A stretch of 64,000 bases of DNA, taken from the NCBI RefSeq assembly GCF_905171775.1, contig NC_053491.1, forward strand, positions 109,068,682 through 109,132,681, read 5' to 3'. The number at the start of each line of letters is the position of its first letter. Position 1 is the stretch's first letter. Under the pieces are notes generated by a model. It did not search any database. It was not told where the DNA came from and saw nothing but the letters and a program-made list of their open reading frames with translations. Positions 44,060 to 55,445 of the stretch are shown here, piece after piece. Position numbers and translations under genes: made by a program. Source of the stretch: Rana temporaria. Taxonomy: Eukaryota; Chordata; Amphibia; Anura; Ranidae.

Positions 44060-47000
44060 ACAAGCAGTAGTGGTAATAGTAATACATAGCATAAAAACAC
44101 TTGGGGAATACTTTACAGCATCAGTAGTGGTCATAGTAGTCAATAGTGTACCAAAAAATTGGGACACAGGTGTCTTGACTGAGCTGTAATAGTAGTAGTA
44201 GACATTGACAATACAGTGTCAAATCACTCGTGCAAGAGGTGCCATGATGAACAGCAGTCTTAATAAGAGTATATAGGGTGTGAAATAACTGCTGACATAG
44301 GTGTCTTGACTGGGCGGCAGCAGCAGCAGAAGCAGCAGTAGTAGTAGTATTAACAGTAGTAGTTGATACAGAGTCATATCACATGGGCAGGAGTTGCCAT
44401 GATGTACAGCAGTCTTAATAAGAGTATATAGAGTGTGAAATAACTGCTGACATAGGTGTATTGACTGGGCGGCAGCAGCAGCTGAAGCAGCAGTAGTAGT
44501 ATTAACAGTAGTAGTTGATACAGAGTCATATCACATGGGCAGGAGTTGCCATGATGTACAGCAGTCTTAATAAGAGTATATAGAGTGTTAAACAACTGCT
44601 GACATAGGTGTATTGACTGGGCGGCAGCAGCAGCAGAAGCAGCAGTAGTAGTATTAACAGTAGTAGTTGATACAGAGTCATATCACATGGGCAGGAGGTG
44701 CCATGATGAACAGCAGTAGGAATAAGAGTATATAGAGTGTTAAACAACTGCTGACATAGGTGTATTGACTGGGCGGCAGCAGCAGCAGAAGCAGCAGTAG
44801 TAGTATTAACAGTAGTAGTTGATACAGAGTCATATCACATGGGCAGGAGTTGCCATGATGTACAGCAGTCTTAATAAGAGTATATAGAGTGTGAAATAAC
44901 TGCTGACATAGGTGTATTGACTGGGCGGCAGCAGCAGCAGAAGCAGCAGTAGTAGTATTAACAGTAGTAGTTGATACAGAGTCATATCACATGGGCAGGA
45001 GGTGCCATGATGAACAGCAGTAGGAATAAGAGTATATAGAGTGTTAAACAACTGCTGACATAGGTGTATTGACTGGGCGGCAGCAGCAGCTGAAGCAGCA
45101 GTAGTAGTATTAACAGTAGTAGTTGATACAGAGTCATATCACATGGGCAGGAGTTGCCATGATGTACAGCAGTCTTAATAAGAGTATATAGAGTGTGAAA
45201 TAACTGCTGACATAGGTGTATTGACTGGGCGGCAGCAGCAGCAGAAGCAGCAGTAGTAGTATTAACAGTAGTAGTTGATACAGAGTCATATCACATGGGC
45301 AGGAGGTGCCATGATGAACAGCAGTAGGAATAAGAGTATATAGAGTGTTAAACAACTGCTGACATAGGTGTATTGACTGGGCGGCAGCAGCAGCTGAAGC
45401 AGCAGTAGTAGTATTAACAGTAGTAGTTGATACAGAGTCATATCACATGGGCAGGAGTTGCCATGATGTACAGCAGTCTTAATAAGAGTATATAGAGTGG
45501 GAAATAACTGCTGACATAGGTGTATTGACTGGGCGGCAGCAGCAGCAGAAGCAGCAGTAGTAGTATTAACAGTAGTAGTTGATACAGAGTCATATCACAT
45601 GGGCAGGAGGTGCCATGATGAACAGCAGTAGGAATAAGAGTATATAGAGTGTTAAACAACTGCTGACATAGGTGTATTGACTGGGCGGCAGCAGCAGCTG
45701 AAGCAGCAGTAGTAGTATTAACAGTAGTAGTTGATACAGAGTCATATCACATGGGCAGGAGTTGCCATGATGTACAGCAGTCTTAATAAGAGTATATAGA
45801 GTGTGAAATAACTGCTGACATAGGTGTATTGACTGGGCGGCAGCAGCAGCAGAAGCAGCAGTAGTAGTATTAACAGTAGTAGTTGATACAGAGTCATATC
45901 ACATGGGCAGGAGGTGCCATGATGAACAGCAGTAGGAATAAGAGTATATAGAGTGTTAAACAACTGCTGACATAGGTGTATTGACTGGGCGGCAGCAGCA
46001 GCTGAAGCAGCAGTAGTAGTATTAACAGTAGTAGTTGATACAGAGTCATATCACATGGGCAGGAGTTGCCATGATGTACAGCAGTCTTAATAAGAGTATA
46101 TAGAGTGTGAAATAACTGCTGACATAGGTGTATTGACTGGGCGGCAGCAGCAGCAGAAGCAGCAGTAGTAGTATTAACAGTAGTAGTTGATACAGAGTCA
46201 TATCACATGGGCAGGAGGTGCCATGATGAACAGCAGTAGGAATAAGAGTATATAGAGTGTTAAACAACTGCTGACATAGGTGTATTGACTGGGCGGCAGC
46301 AGCAGCTGAAGCAGCAGTAGTAGTATTAACAGTAGTAGTTGATACAGAGTCATATCACATGGGCAGGAGTTGCCATGATGTACAGCAGTCTTAATAAGAG
46401 TATATAGAGTGTGAAATAACTGCTGACATAGGTGTATTGACTGGGCGGCAGCAGCAGCAGAAGCAGCAGTAGTAGTATTAACAGTAGTAGTTGATACAGA
46501 GTCATATCACATGGGCAGGAGTTGCCATGATGTACAGCAGTCTTAATAAGAGTATATAGAGTGTGAAATAACTGCTGACATAGGTGTATTGACTGGGCGG
46601 CAGCAGCAGCAGAAGCAGCAGTAGTAGTATTAACAGTAGTAGTTGATACAGAGTCATATCACATGGGCAGGAGGTGCCATGATGAACAGCAGTAGGAATA
46701 AGAGTATATAGAGTGTTAAACAACTGCTGACATAGGTGTATTGACTGGGCGGCAGCAGCAGCTGAAGCAGCAGTAGTAGTATTAACAGTAGTAGTTGATA
46801 CAGAGTCATATCACATGGGCAGGAGTTGCCATGATGTACAGCAGTCTTAATAAGAGTATATAGAGTGTGAAATAACTGCTGACATAGGTGTATTGACTGG
46901 GCGGCAGCAGCAGCAGAAGCAGCAGTAGTAGTATTAACAGTAGTAGTTGATACAGAGTCATATCACATGGGCAGGAGGTGCCATGATGAACAGCAGTAGG

Positions 47001-47205
47001 AATAAGAGTATATAGAGTGTTAAACAACTGCTGACATAGGTGTATTGACTGGGCGGCAGCAGCAGCTGAAGCAGCAGTAGTAGTATTAACAGTAGTAGTT
47101 GATACAGAGTCATATCACATGGGCAGGAGTTGCCATGATGTACAGCAGTCTTAATAAGAGTATATAGGGTGTGAAATAACTGCTGACATAATTGTCTTGA
47201 CTGAT
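44060..47205. repeat. 152-bp satellite array with 304-bp dimer organisation
   Basis: About 20 monomers of 152 bp. Two types alternate: one with TTGCCATGATGTACAGCAG and GTGTGAAATAACT, the other with GTGCCATGATGAACAGCAG and GTTAAACAACT, giving a 304-bp higher-order period. The alternation slips once near 46370-46520, where two type-1 units adjoin. Each unit carries a GCAGCAGCAG-type trinucleotide run. The left edge has diverged units. Minus-strand 73-aa frames in each unit are by-products. Confidence 0.93.
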
Positions 47206-47856
47206 CCAAAGGAGTCATGGGAGAAAATCATGTGGTCAGATGAGACTATAATATAATTTTTTGATCATAATTTCACTAACCGTGTTCGGAGGAAGAATAA
47301 TGATGAGTACCATGCCAAGAACGCCATCCCTAATGTGAAGCATGGGGGTGGTAGCATCATGCTTTGGTGGTGTTTTTCTGCACATGGGACAGGGTGACTG
47401 CACTGTATTAAGGAGAGGATGACCGGGGCCATGTATTGCAAGATTTTGGGCAACAACCTCCTTCCCTGAGTTAGAGCTTTGAAGATGGGTCGAGGCTGGG
47501 TCTTCCAACATGAGAATGACCCAAAGCACACAGCCAGGATAACCAAGGATTGGCTCTGTAAGGAGCATATCAAGGTTCTGGCGTGGCCTAGCCAGTCTCC
47601 AGACCTAAACCCAATAGAGAATCTTTGGAGGGAGCTCAAACTCCGTGTTTCTCAGCGATAGCCCAGAAACATTACTGATGTAGAGAAGATCTGTGTGGAG
47701 GAGTGGGCCAAAATCCCTCCTCCAGTGTGTGCAAAGCTGGTGTAAAACTACAAGAAATGTTTGACCGCTGTAATTGCAAAGAAAGCCTACTGTACCAAAT
47801 ATTAACATTGATTTTCTCTGATGTTGAAATAGTTATATTCAGCACTGTAAATACAT
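47206..47856 (+). pseudogene. Tc1-like transposase C-terminal fragment
   Basis: The fragment starts within the transposase at TGGTCAGATGAGAC (WSDET), then KHGGGS-like, FQHENDPKHTA and WPSQSPDLNPIENLW motifs, with frame disruptions in the first half. It ends near the Tc1 terminus TTCAGCACTGTA. The 5' half and left end are missing, and the satellite array lies against the break. Confidence 0.88.
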
Positions 47857-47898
47857 CAGGTCCGGGGCTTCATCAGGGAATGCATGGCAAGGGACCCT

Positions 47899-50444
47899 TC
47901 AGCGCCCTGAACCGACGACGGGTGCCAGAAAGTCACCGCCGATCCAGGACTCATTCATCTTTATGAATGTGAGTCTGTCCACGGAGTCTGTGGACAGACG
48001 GGTCCTCTTGTCCGTGACCACCCCACCTGCCGCGCTGAATGTCCGCTCAGATAGTACGCTGGAGGGGGGGCAAGACAATAACTCCAGCGCATACTGAGCG
48101 AGCTCGCGGCAGGTGTCCAATCTGGCAACCCAGTACTCCATGGGGTCGTCGGTGCTCATACTGTCAGAAGCACCGACGGACGCCATGTAGTCTGCCACCA
48201 TGTGGGCCAGCCGCTGGTGGTGACTGCTGCTGCTGCTGCTGGTGCTGGTACTGGGTCGCTCGGTTTGGAAGAACATCCTCATCTCTTCCATTAGGTCCCC
48301 TGCTCGGCTGCAGCTGGGTGCAGCCACCTGCTGGGTGAGATGAGGGGGGACAACTGGAGGCCGGGGAGTTGCCTGCTCCAACCGTCTGACAATGGCTGCC
48401 TGCAGTTCCTCCATCCGGTGCTGCCTCCGGCTGGCTGGGATGAACTGCTCCAGTTTCCCCTTGCACCTGGGATCCAAAAGGGTGGCCATCCAGAAATCAT
48501 CCCTCGTCTTGATGGTCTTAACCCGGGGGTCCCTCCTGAGGCATCTCAGCATGTGGGCAGCCATGGGGAAGAGCACAGCCCGCTGTGACTCCTCAATGCT
48601 GGCCAGGTGAATGAGGTGCGACTCTTCATCCCTGAGGCGCTGCTGGTCAAACTCAGACATGCCCAACCCCCGGACTATCGGTGCCCCCAACACCGGCTCT
48701 CCCTCCTGACCAGGCCCTGACTCCGGGACGACACCAGCAACCACCTCCTCCTCCTCTTCATCATCATCCTCCTCCTCCTCCTCCTCGTCCTGGCCCTGGT
48801 CTCGGTGGAGCATTGCTGACTCCTCCTGCTCCACCAAGGCACTCTCCCCAGCCTCGAGCAGGCGATCTAGTGTCCTCTCCAGCATGAACAGTATTGGCAG
48901 CACGCTATTGAGGCCAATTTGCTCACTGCTGACCATCTTGGTCGCCTGCTCGAAGGAGGACAACACTTGGCAGACCTGGTTTATCTGCCCCCACTGCGCA
49001 CAGGCGATGAAAGGGAGTTGTGGTGAAGCCCTCTCAGTGCCTAGTTCCATCAGGTACTCCCTCACCGCCCTTTGCTGCTCCCACAACCTCTTCAGCATGT
49101 GGAGGGTGGAGTTCCACCGCGTCACACTGTCCACAATCAGCCTGTGAAGGGGCAGATTGTACTTCCGCTGCAATTTGGACAGGGACGCGGTAGCGGTTGG
49201 GGAGCGCCTGAAGTGGCTGGCAATCCTACGCGCCTTTGCCACAATGTCACTCAACCCTGGATAAGTGCGCAGGAACTTCTGCACCACCAGGTTGAGGACA
49301 TGTGCCAGACAGGGCACGTGGGTCAGACTGCCAGCACTAAGGGCGGCGAGTAGGTTGCTGCCGTTATCGCAGACAACCATACCTGCCTGGAGCCTTCGGG
49401 GTGTCAGCCACTTCTGGACCTGAGCCTGAAGTGCTTTCAGCACTTCTTCTCCAGTGTGTCTCCGGTCCCCTAAACTAACAAGCTGGAGCACGGCCTGACA
49501 GCGCACGTGCCCCACACTTGAGTAGCTACGGGGGCGCTTGCTGGGAGGCTCAGCAGCTGCGGAGACAGTGGCTTGAGGGAGACCAGCAGTTCTCCCCTGG
49601 ACACCCCGGGGCGGCACCACAAGATCGGTTGCCGCCGATCCCTCACCGACGCCTCGGAGGGAAACCCAATGGGCCGTGAAGCTGATGTAGCGTCCCTGCC
49701 CATGCCTGCTGGTCCAGCCATCCATTGTCAGATGAACCCTGTCGCTGACAGCGTGATCCAGCGACAGGGTTACATTCTGCACAATGTGCTGGTGTAGGGC
49801 AGGGACACCAGTCCTGGCAAAGAAATGGCGGCTGGGGACACGCCATTGGGGTTGGGCCTGCTCCAACATCTGCCTGAAGGGGTTGCTGTCAACTATGTTG
49901 AAGGGCAGCAGATGTTGGGCAATAACCCTTGCCAGGAGCCCATTGAGGGAACGCACACGTCGGTCTCCAGGGGGGAAGGGAGTGGTGCGGTCAAAGGCGT
50001 CTGAAATCGACGCCTGGCGCCGGACGGCAGTGCGGGACACAGACGTGGAGGGTGCTGTGGAAGTAGAGGTCTGGCTGCCGGTACCAGTACCTCTACTAGA
50101 GGGAGCGGGGGGGCATGACCTGCTGGAAAGAGATGAAGATGTGGCAGGGGCTGCTGTACCCTGCTCACTTGTGGTGGTGGCGCTGCTACCACCACCACGC
50201 TTCATCTCGTCATACAACGCCCAGTGGTTTATCCTCAGGTGCTGGTTCAGGGCTGTGGTACCCACCCGAGCCAAACACTTCCCTCTCTTCACCCTCACTT
50301 TACAAATCCGGCAGATGGCCACGGTAGGGTTGTCTGCCACCAGGGTAAAGTAATTCCAGACAGGTGACTTCAGCACCGCCCTCCTGTCAGATGGGGTGAC
50401 GCTTACTTGCACCTGCTGGGACTCGGTGCGCACAGGTGGAGCTG

Positions 50445-50479
<35 letters not shown>

Positions 50480-51246
50480 TCCTCCTGACACCTCCTGCTG
50501 CCATCACCAGTGGAGACCCTGACGATGGTCTCCCTGGTGGTGACCTGGCGCACCGTTTCACCAGGGTGCCTACCTTCCCCGTCGTCACTGACGTAGTGAG
50601 CCGACGCGTCAGATGGCAACCATGATGGGTCACCCTCTTCGCCCCCAGAGATGTCAGACCAAGGGCTGAAATGTGTTGGTCTGAGGGAACCACCTGACAT
50701 GGAGCCTCTAGCCTGGCTCCGCTGTCCCCTCACCCACGCCTGGGTCTGACTAGGTGCTGCTGTTTCCTGCACCAAAACAGCAGCACCAGTTTGAAGGGAT
50801 GTCTCTGGGATACTGCCAGCAGGTATCCCATCCTCCTCATCCATCCCTTCAAAAAGGTCCTGACCATCAGAACAGAGCTGGAGGTCTGCCTGATGCATGG
50901 CCTCCCCCAAGAGATCCCTCTCACTGTCGCTGTCGAACAGTAAGATGCTGGACTCTTGGGGGCTGGGGGGGGGTAGTACAGGCACCGGTGTAATGGTGGT
51001 ACTACTGTGAGTCGGGACCGACGACTCAGTGGCACTGCTGTGCCCCATGTAGTCCACCACTACTTGAGCCTGAGATGGCAATATCGGGCGGCTGCCCGAT
51101 GGGAAGAACTCCCGGATCAGGCGTACTCCCCTTGCACCCGATCCTCTACCACTAGTAGGGGCACGAGAGGTACCCCGTGCTGGCAGCGATCCAGCACTGG
51201 GAGTAACTCCCCTACCCCTGCTGCCACGGCCACGGATGCCGCTCAT
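47899..51246 (-). CDS. hAT transposase, BED zinc finger type
   Basis: An intact single-exon 1,115-aa protein. Residues 1-290 are low-complexity (RG-rich start, acidic patches, a ten-glutamine run near 258-267). A BED zinc finger spans 296-341 (C312, C315, H336, H341). The RNase H-like core has D509 in TMDGW and D627 in CDNGSN, then the CxxH at 646-649 typical of hAT. A long acidic stretch follows in the insertion domain, and the hATC dimerisation region (LSERTFSAAGGVVTDKR) lies near the end. It should bind the element ends and catalyse cut-and-paste transposition with 8-bp duplications, matching the flanks. An SKRPRS stretch could be a nuclear signal. Longer than most hAT transposases (about 600-800 aa), mainly through its N-terminus. 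Confidence 0.95.
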
Positions 51247-52023
51247 TATTGCTGATATGTGTGTGGGGGGGGTAAACTTTATTGGGGGGGGAAAATGTGA
51301 ACAAAATGTGTTTTTGTGTATTTTTTACAAGACAGGCACGCAGACAAAGACGTACACAGACAGCTACTAAACTATAAGAAAAGTAGTACACCAGACAAGG
51401 ACTACAAAATTAAAGAAAAAAAAAAAAGCACTAAACAAACACTAACTTTTTTTTTTTTTTTAAACACAGACACTAAACACACACTAAGCTAAGCTAGATG
51501 AAATAAATGTACACTAACAGTGTGTACACTTACTACACAAAATTTAACTAAACTGAACACAAAACTTAGCTTTTATAAAAGCTCTTTAGGAAAAACTAAA
51601 CAAAATGTGAACTGAGATGCCTATCAAATATCACTGAACAGCGAACCTGCAAGATCTAACAGTAACACAAGATGAACAAAACTTAGCTTTTAGAAAAGCT
51701 CTTTTATAAAGCTCAGCAAAATGTGTTCTGAAATCTCTTGCAAATATCACTGAACAGCGAGGATTGCAGGATCAAACAGTAACACAAATGAAAAAAACAG
51801 CACAAAACAGCACAAAACGTAGCTTTGAAAAAAGCTCTTGGGTCTATTGCTTTGAAAAAAGCAGTTGATATACTGGAAAAGATCCACTGGAATCACTAAA
51901 TAGCAATGCTGGTGATGATCTAAATCAATCAAGAACAAAGACACAGGAAACCAGGAACACAGAAACAGCCTCCACACTCTATAGCCAGCTTCTGAATCTG
52001 CAATGAAATGGTGCTGGGAGTGA
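51247..52023 (-). other. Transposase leader region
   Basis: Upstream of the transposase ATG on the minus strand. Contains A/T runs and imperfect repeats of AAACTTAGCTTTTA(T/G)AAAAGCTCTT (about 51560-51700). Non-coding. Confidence 0.5.
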
Positions 52024-52100
52024 GCTTATATAATGTCCATGCAGGCAGGTTCCTATTGGTTGCTAACCTGTGACGAGTGTGGAAGGAGAACTCTGATTGG
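52024..52100 (-). promoter_or_regulatory. Probable transposase core promoter
   Basis: On the minus strand CCAAT (52055-52059) lies about 25 nt before a TATA box (TTATATAA at 52026-52033), giving a predicted start near 52000. A second inverted CCAAT lies near 52095. This is at the right subterminal region of the hAT. Confidence 0.55.
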
Positions 52101-52602
52101 CTCTGATGCAAAAGGGCGGAGCAAATAATCGCGCAATATTCCTATTGCCGAATATTCGCATTGCGAATATTCGGCAATATAAAATGATCGCTTCAGCTAC
52201 TCGGCCCAATGGCTCTAATCATACCAGCAATGCTTTCAGACGTCTATGGAGATCACTAGGATGTGATCTGTTTTAAAAATGAAACTGTAAAAATCGCTCT
52301 GATGCGGAAGATCGGGGCGAGGAAAGTAATCGCGCTATATTGCGTTTGCCGAATAATCGCATTGCGATCTTTCTGGAAAATTCAATGAACGCTTCAGCTA
52401 CTCGGCCCAGGGTCTCTAATGATACCAGCAATGCTTTTAGACGTCGATGGAGATATCTAGGATGTGATCTGGTTCAAAAAAAAAATTGTAAAAAATCGAA
52501 TATTCGGAATTGCGCGATTTCTCGAATATGCTATATTCGAGTCGAATATTCGCAATGCGAATATTCGTGAGCAACACTACTCTCAACACAGAGGATATAA
52601 CA

Positions 52603-52751
52603 GTTGGAAAGGTTATGATGAACTTGATGACTCTTGGGAAGTTTCTTCAGACATACATGCCCCTCGCCTGATCAGACAATTTCACCAAAGGTACCCTAAT
52701 CGGCCCTCTCTTTCTGGGAGCACTGGTGGTGCCCCCTTGAGGAAGGGAGTA
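52603..52751 (+). pseudogene. Chromodomain end of the Sushi-like Pol
   Basis: This continues the frame cut at 32180. It reads WKGYDELDDSWEVSSDI, the second half of a chromodomain, then a basic tail. The frame has no stop before the LTR and continues into it to 53259-53261. Confidence 0.88.
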
Positions 52752-53686
52752 TGTAACATCTCTGATGTTTCTATATGCAGAACGAGCGCAGCTGTGCCTT
52801 GTCCAAGCAGCTGCGCTCCGTTCTGCAAGACGTCCGCGTCACTTCCAGTGCACGGACGTCTGCGTTCCACGCTGGAACGCGGAAGTGCGACTCAGCGTCC
52901 TTCCCCATTTTCCCCGCGAATTCGGGGCTATTTAAATGACCCAGAGATGACGGCAGGGTGTTCCGTTATTGTGTCGGATGCCTGCCGTCACCTGGGAACA
53001 CCCTGCCCGCACCCTCATGCCCAGGATCCACTGGACACCTTGAGACCCCATTTGCACCCAGCTCACGGATCTGTCGGCTTCCTGAACCAACAGCCCTGCA
53101 AATCCCTCAGCCCTCAGCACCCTGTCTGTGCCATACACAGATTCCTTCAGCATCCAGGAACCTCGGACTCTCCTACCTTCAACCTGCAACCTCCTGAGTG
53201 TGTACTACAACACCCAGCAGAACCGCAAGTATCTGATCAAACTTACAGCACATTGCATTGATACCAATAACCAGTCTGCATGCTAATTGCTCGGATTGAT
53301 GGTTGCTGTGACCCTTTCTATTAGGTATTCAAACTTACTGTGAAGGACTGTGCCTAATTCTGTATTGAGCCTAATTAATCTGAAGTAACATTATAGATGC
53401 CATAGACTGAGAGCTGTCCCACATACATACTTGTCTCATGAATACTGCCTAGCATAGTTACACAGAAACGCTCCATATTACCTGAGAGACTTTAATATTA
53501 TTTCCTTCCCTTGCCTTGCTTATGATGCAATAAGCTAGCTGCATGTTGGTATCAAATCGAGGTTGTGATGAGTTAACCCCATAACTTTCTGATTACATAG
53601 AGAGTTAGCTGGTGGTTAGACCTGAGAAGCCTCTGCAGCTGAGATCCAACACAATTAAATAGTACTCACATAGCAGTGTCGTTACA
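52752..53686 (+). repeat. 3' LTR of the Sushi-like element (935 bp)
   Basis: Preceded by a purine tract GAGGAAGGGAG and running TGTAACATCTC to GTGTCGTTACA. Several mismatches to the 5' LTR. Confidence 0.93.
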
Positions 53687-53731
53687 CATGCGTTGCACGG
53701 ATTGTTCTTAGGAAGAAGAAGAGAATATTAA

Positions 53732-54235
53732 AGGAATTGTAAAGAAATGTATTTTTTCACCTTAATGCAATCTATGCATTAAGGTGAAAAAACATTGGAT
53801 GCTGCCGGCACTCCTCTGAGCCCCCGTCATACTTATCTGCCCCCTCGAAAGTCCCGCGCGGTCCCGAGATCCTCTTCGCCGCTCAGCCTGGCCACTGATT
53901 GGCTAGAGCGGATGGATTGAGAGCAGCGCAGCCATTGGCTGGCGCTGCTGTCAATCACATCCAGTGACGTGGCGTGCCGAGGGGCGGGGCCGAGTGATAG
54001 TGAGCGGCTATGGCCGCTCGCTGTATCACGGGAGCACGCCTGCAATTTCTGACCACCATGCGAGCTCTCTCGCATGACTGAGGTGAGTAATTGCGGGTAA
54101 AAACAGAGACAGCCGCCGAGGGACCCCAGAAGACGTGGATCAGGGCCACTCTGTGCAAAACAAACTGCACAGTGGAGGTAAGTATAACATGTTTGTTATT
54201 TTAAATGAACAAAAAAAAATTACTTTACTATCGCT
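53732..54235. mobile_element. piggyBac-like MITE (TTAA)
   Basis: Flanked by TTAA (53728-53731 and 54236-54239). Ends AAGGAATTGTAAAG and CTTTACTATCGCT are weak inverted repeats. The interior matches, inverted, the element at 58430-58903 (for example the CACTCTGTGCAAAA/TTTTGCACAGAGTG block). Confidence 0.85.
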
Positions 54236-54386
54236 TTAACCTCATTGCATGGTGATGGAGGTCTTTCTATTTGTTTGCATCATATGGACACTTTATCTGT
54301 TGACTTTTGATTTTATGTTCTATTTTTAAATTTGATTGTTAAGTATACACATTGGGTTTGAGATTGCACTACAACAAGATATGTAG

Positions 54387-55437
54387 TAGACATGTGCACA
54401 CTGAAATATTTTGTTTCGTAATTTCGTTTTCGTCCGAAAAATAAATTTATTTAGTTACTCCCGAAATTTGTTTTTATTTATTTCGTTTTTCGTTAAAAAA
54501 TGCATTCGTCCGAAAATCCAAATTAAGGTCAAATCTGTCATTGAAGGCTTATGGTGTCTGTCGAATGTTCTAAGAAAAAAAAAAAAAAGATTCGACAGAA
54601 CCTTTAAAAAAAAAAAAAAAAAAATTGTCGAATCTTCATGTCTCTCTATGTCGAATCTTCATGTCTCTCTAAGGCCGGGTACAGACGAGCAAACATGTAC
54701 GATGAAACCGGTCCGTCTGACTGTTTTCACCGTACATGTCTGCCCGGGGATTTCTGTATGGTGGCTGTACTCACCATCATACAGAAATCCGCGCGTAAAC
54801 AATACGCGGGGCGTGTCCGCGCCGTCGCCGCGACGATGACGCGGCGACGTGGGTGGCCCTGCCAGTTCAATGCTTCCACGCATGCGTCGAAGTCATTCGA
54901 CGCATAAGAGGGATGGCGGGCGCTCGGACATGTACGGTAGGTCTGTACAGACGACCGAACATGTCCGAACGGGCAGGATTTCAGCGGGCTGTTTTAAAAC
55001 AAGTCCAGAAATATTTGCCCGCTGGAAAAAGGCCCGGCGGGCAAATGTTTGCTGGAATCCTGCCCGCACGGGCCTACACACGACCGAACATGTCTGCTGA
55101 AACTGGTCCGCGGACCAGTTTCAGCAGACATGTTCGGTCGTGTGTACGGCCCATAAGTCGAATCTTTTTGCTCTATGTCGAATCTTTCTCTCTATGTTGA
55201 CTCTTCTTCATGTCTCTATAATGTCGAATCTTTTCTCTTTATGTAGAATAATATTAGACTAATAGAGTTAAGGTTAGGCACATTTGACCGCAACGAAAAC
55301 GAAAATAAAGCATTTGTTTATGTCGGATCTTTCGGTTTTCGTTTTCTGTGCTTTCGTTATCGTTTGTTAAAACGATAACGAAAATTCCTGAAATTCGGAC
55401 GAAAATGCATTCGGACGAAAACGAATGCACATGTCTA
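54387..55437. mobile_element. hAT MITE with CGAAAACGAA-rich ends
   Basis: Ends TAGACATGTGCA and TGCACATGTCTA with a perfect 8-bp duplication ATATGTAG (54379-54386 and 55438-55445). Subterminal TTTCGTTTTCGTCCGAAA-type motifs occur on both sides. Confidence 0.95.
54673..55152. mobile_element. Nested Harbinger-like MITE
   Basis: Ends GGCCGGGTACAGACGA and TCGTGTGTACGGCCC are inverted and interrupt the hAT MITE. The interior is CpG-rich with ACATGTTCGGTCGT and its reverse. The target duplication is unclear. Confidence 0.7.
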
Positions 55438-55445
55438 ATATGTAG

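Larger units (their letters stand above)
36967..52579. mobile_element. 15.6-kb two-gene hAT transposon
   Basis: Ends TAGTGTTGAGC and GAGCAACACTA are inverted, with a perfect 8-bp duplication CTCTCAAC (36959-36966 and 52580-52587). Both subterminal regions are dense in GAATATTCG palindromes. It contains a plus-strand Myb/SANT-like gene (37790-42272) and a minus-strand hAT transposase (47899-51246), with a 152-bp satellite between. A SINE and two Tc1-like sequences have inserted into it. The intact transposase and perfect duplication suggest recent activity. The size is far above a usual hAT (3-5 kb). Confidence 0.93.
32181..52602 (+). mobile_element. Young Gypsy retrotransposon with intact gag and pol
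   Basis: The 5' LTR is 32181-32406. The 3' LTR is split by the hAT into 36756-36966 and 52588-52602; joined it is 226 bp and matches the 5' LTR by eye. LTRs run TG...CA. The 4-bp target duplication GTTG is at 32177-32180 and 52603-52606. Removing the element restores the chromodomain frame of the host retrotransposon. The element proper is about 4.8 kb. It needs only ordinary Gypsy functions, and both frames are open. Confidence 0.95.
27211..53686 (+). mobile_element. Sushi-like chromodomain Gypsy retrotransposon, hosting a nest
   Basis: The element comprises a 5' LTR (27211-28093, left tip missing), gag-pol from 28117, and a 3' part resuming at 52603 with a 3' LTR (52752-53686). Between 32181 and 52602 lies a second Gypsy element that contains a 15.6-kb hAT. 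The LTRs differ at several sites (for example GGTGCGCGG against AGTGCACGG), so this is the oldest member of the nest. No target duplication can be read because the 5' tip is lost. Confidence 0.93.

Noticed and set aside
44060..47205. CRISPR-like regular repeats
   Set aside because: Units are head-to-tail 152-bp monomers without unique spacers, in a eukaryotic transposon context.
44374..47218. Repeated 73-aa Leu-rich minus-strand frames resembling membrane peptides
   Set aside because: One per satellite unit, from the GCAGCAG tract read in reverse. No independent coding evidence.
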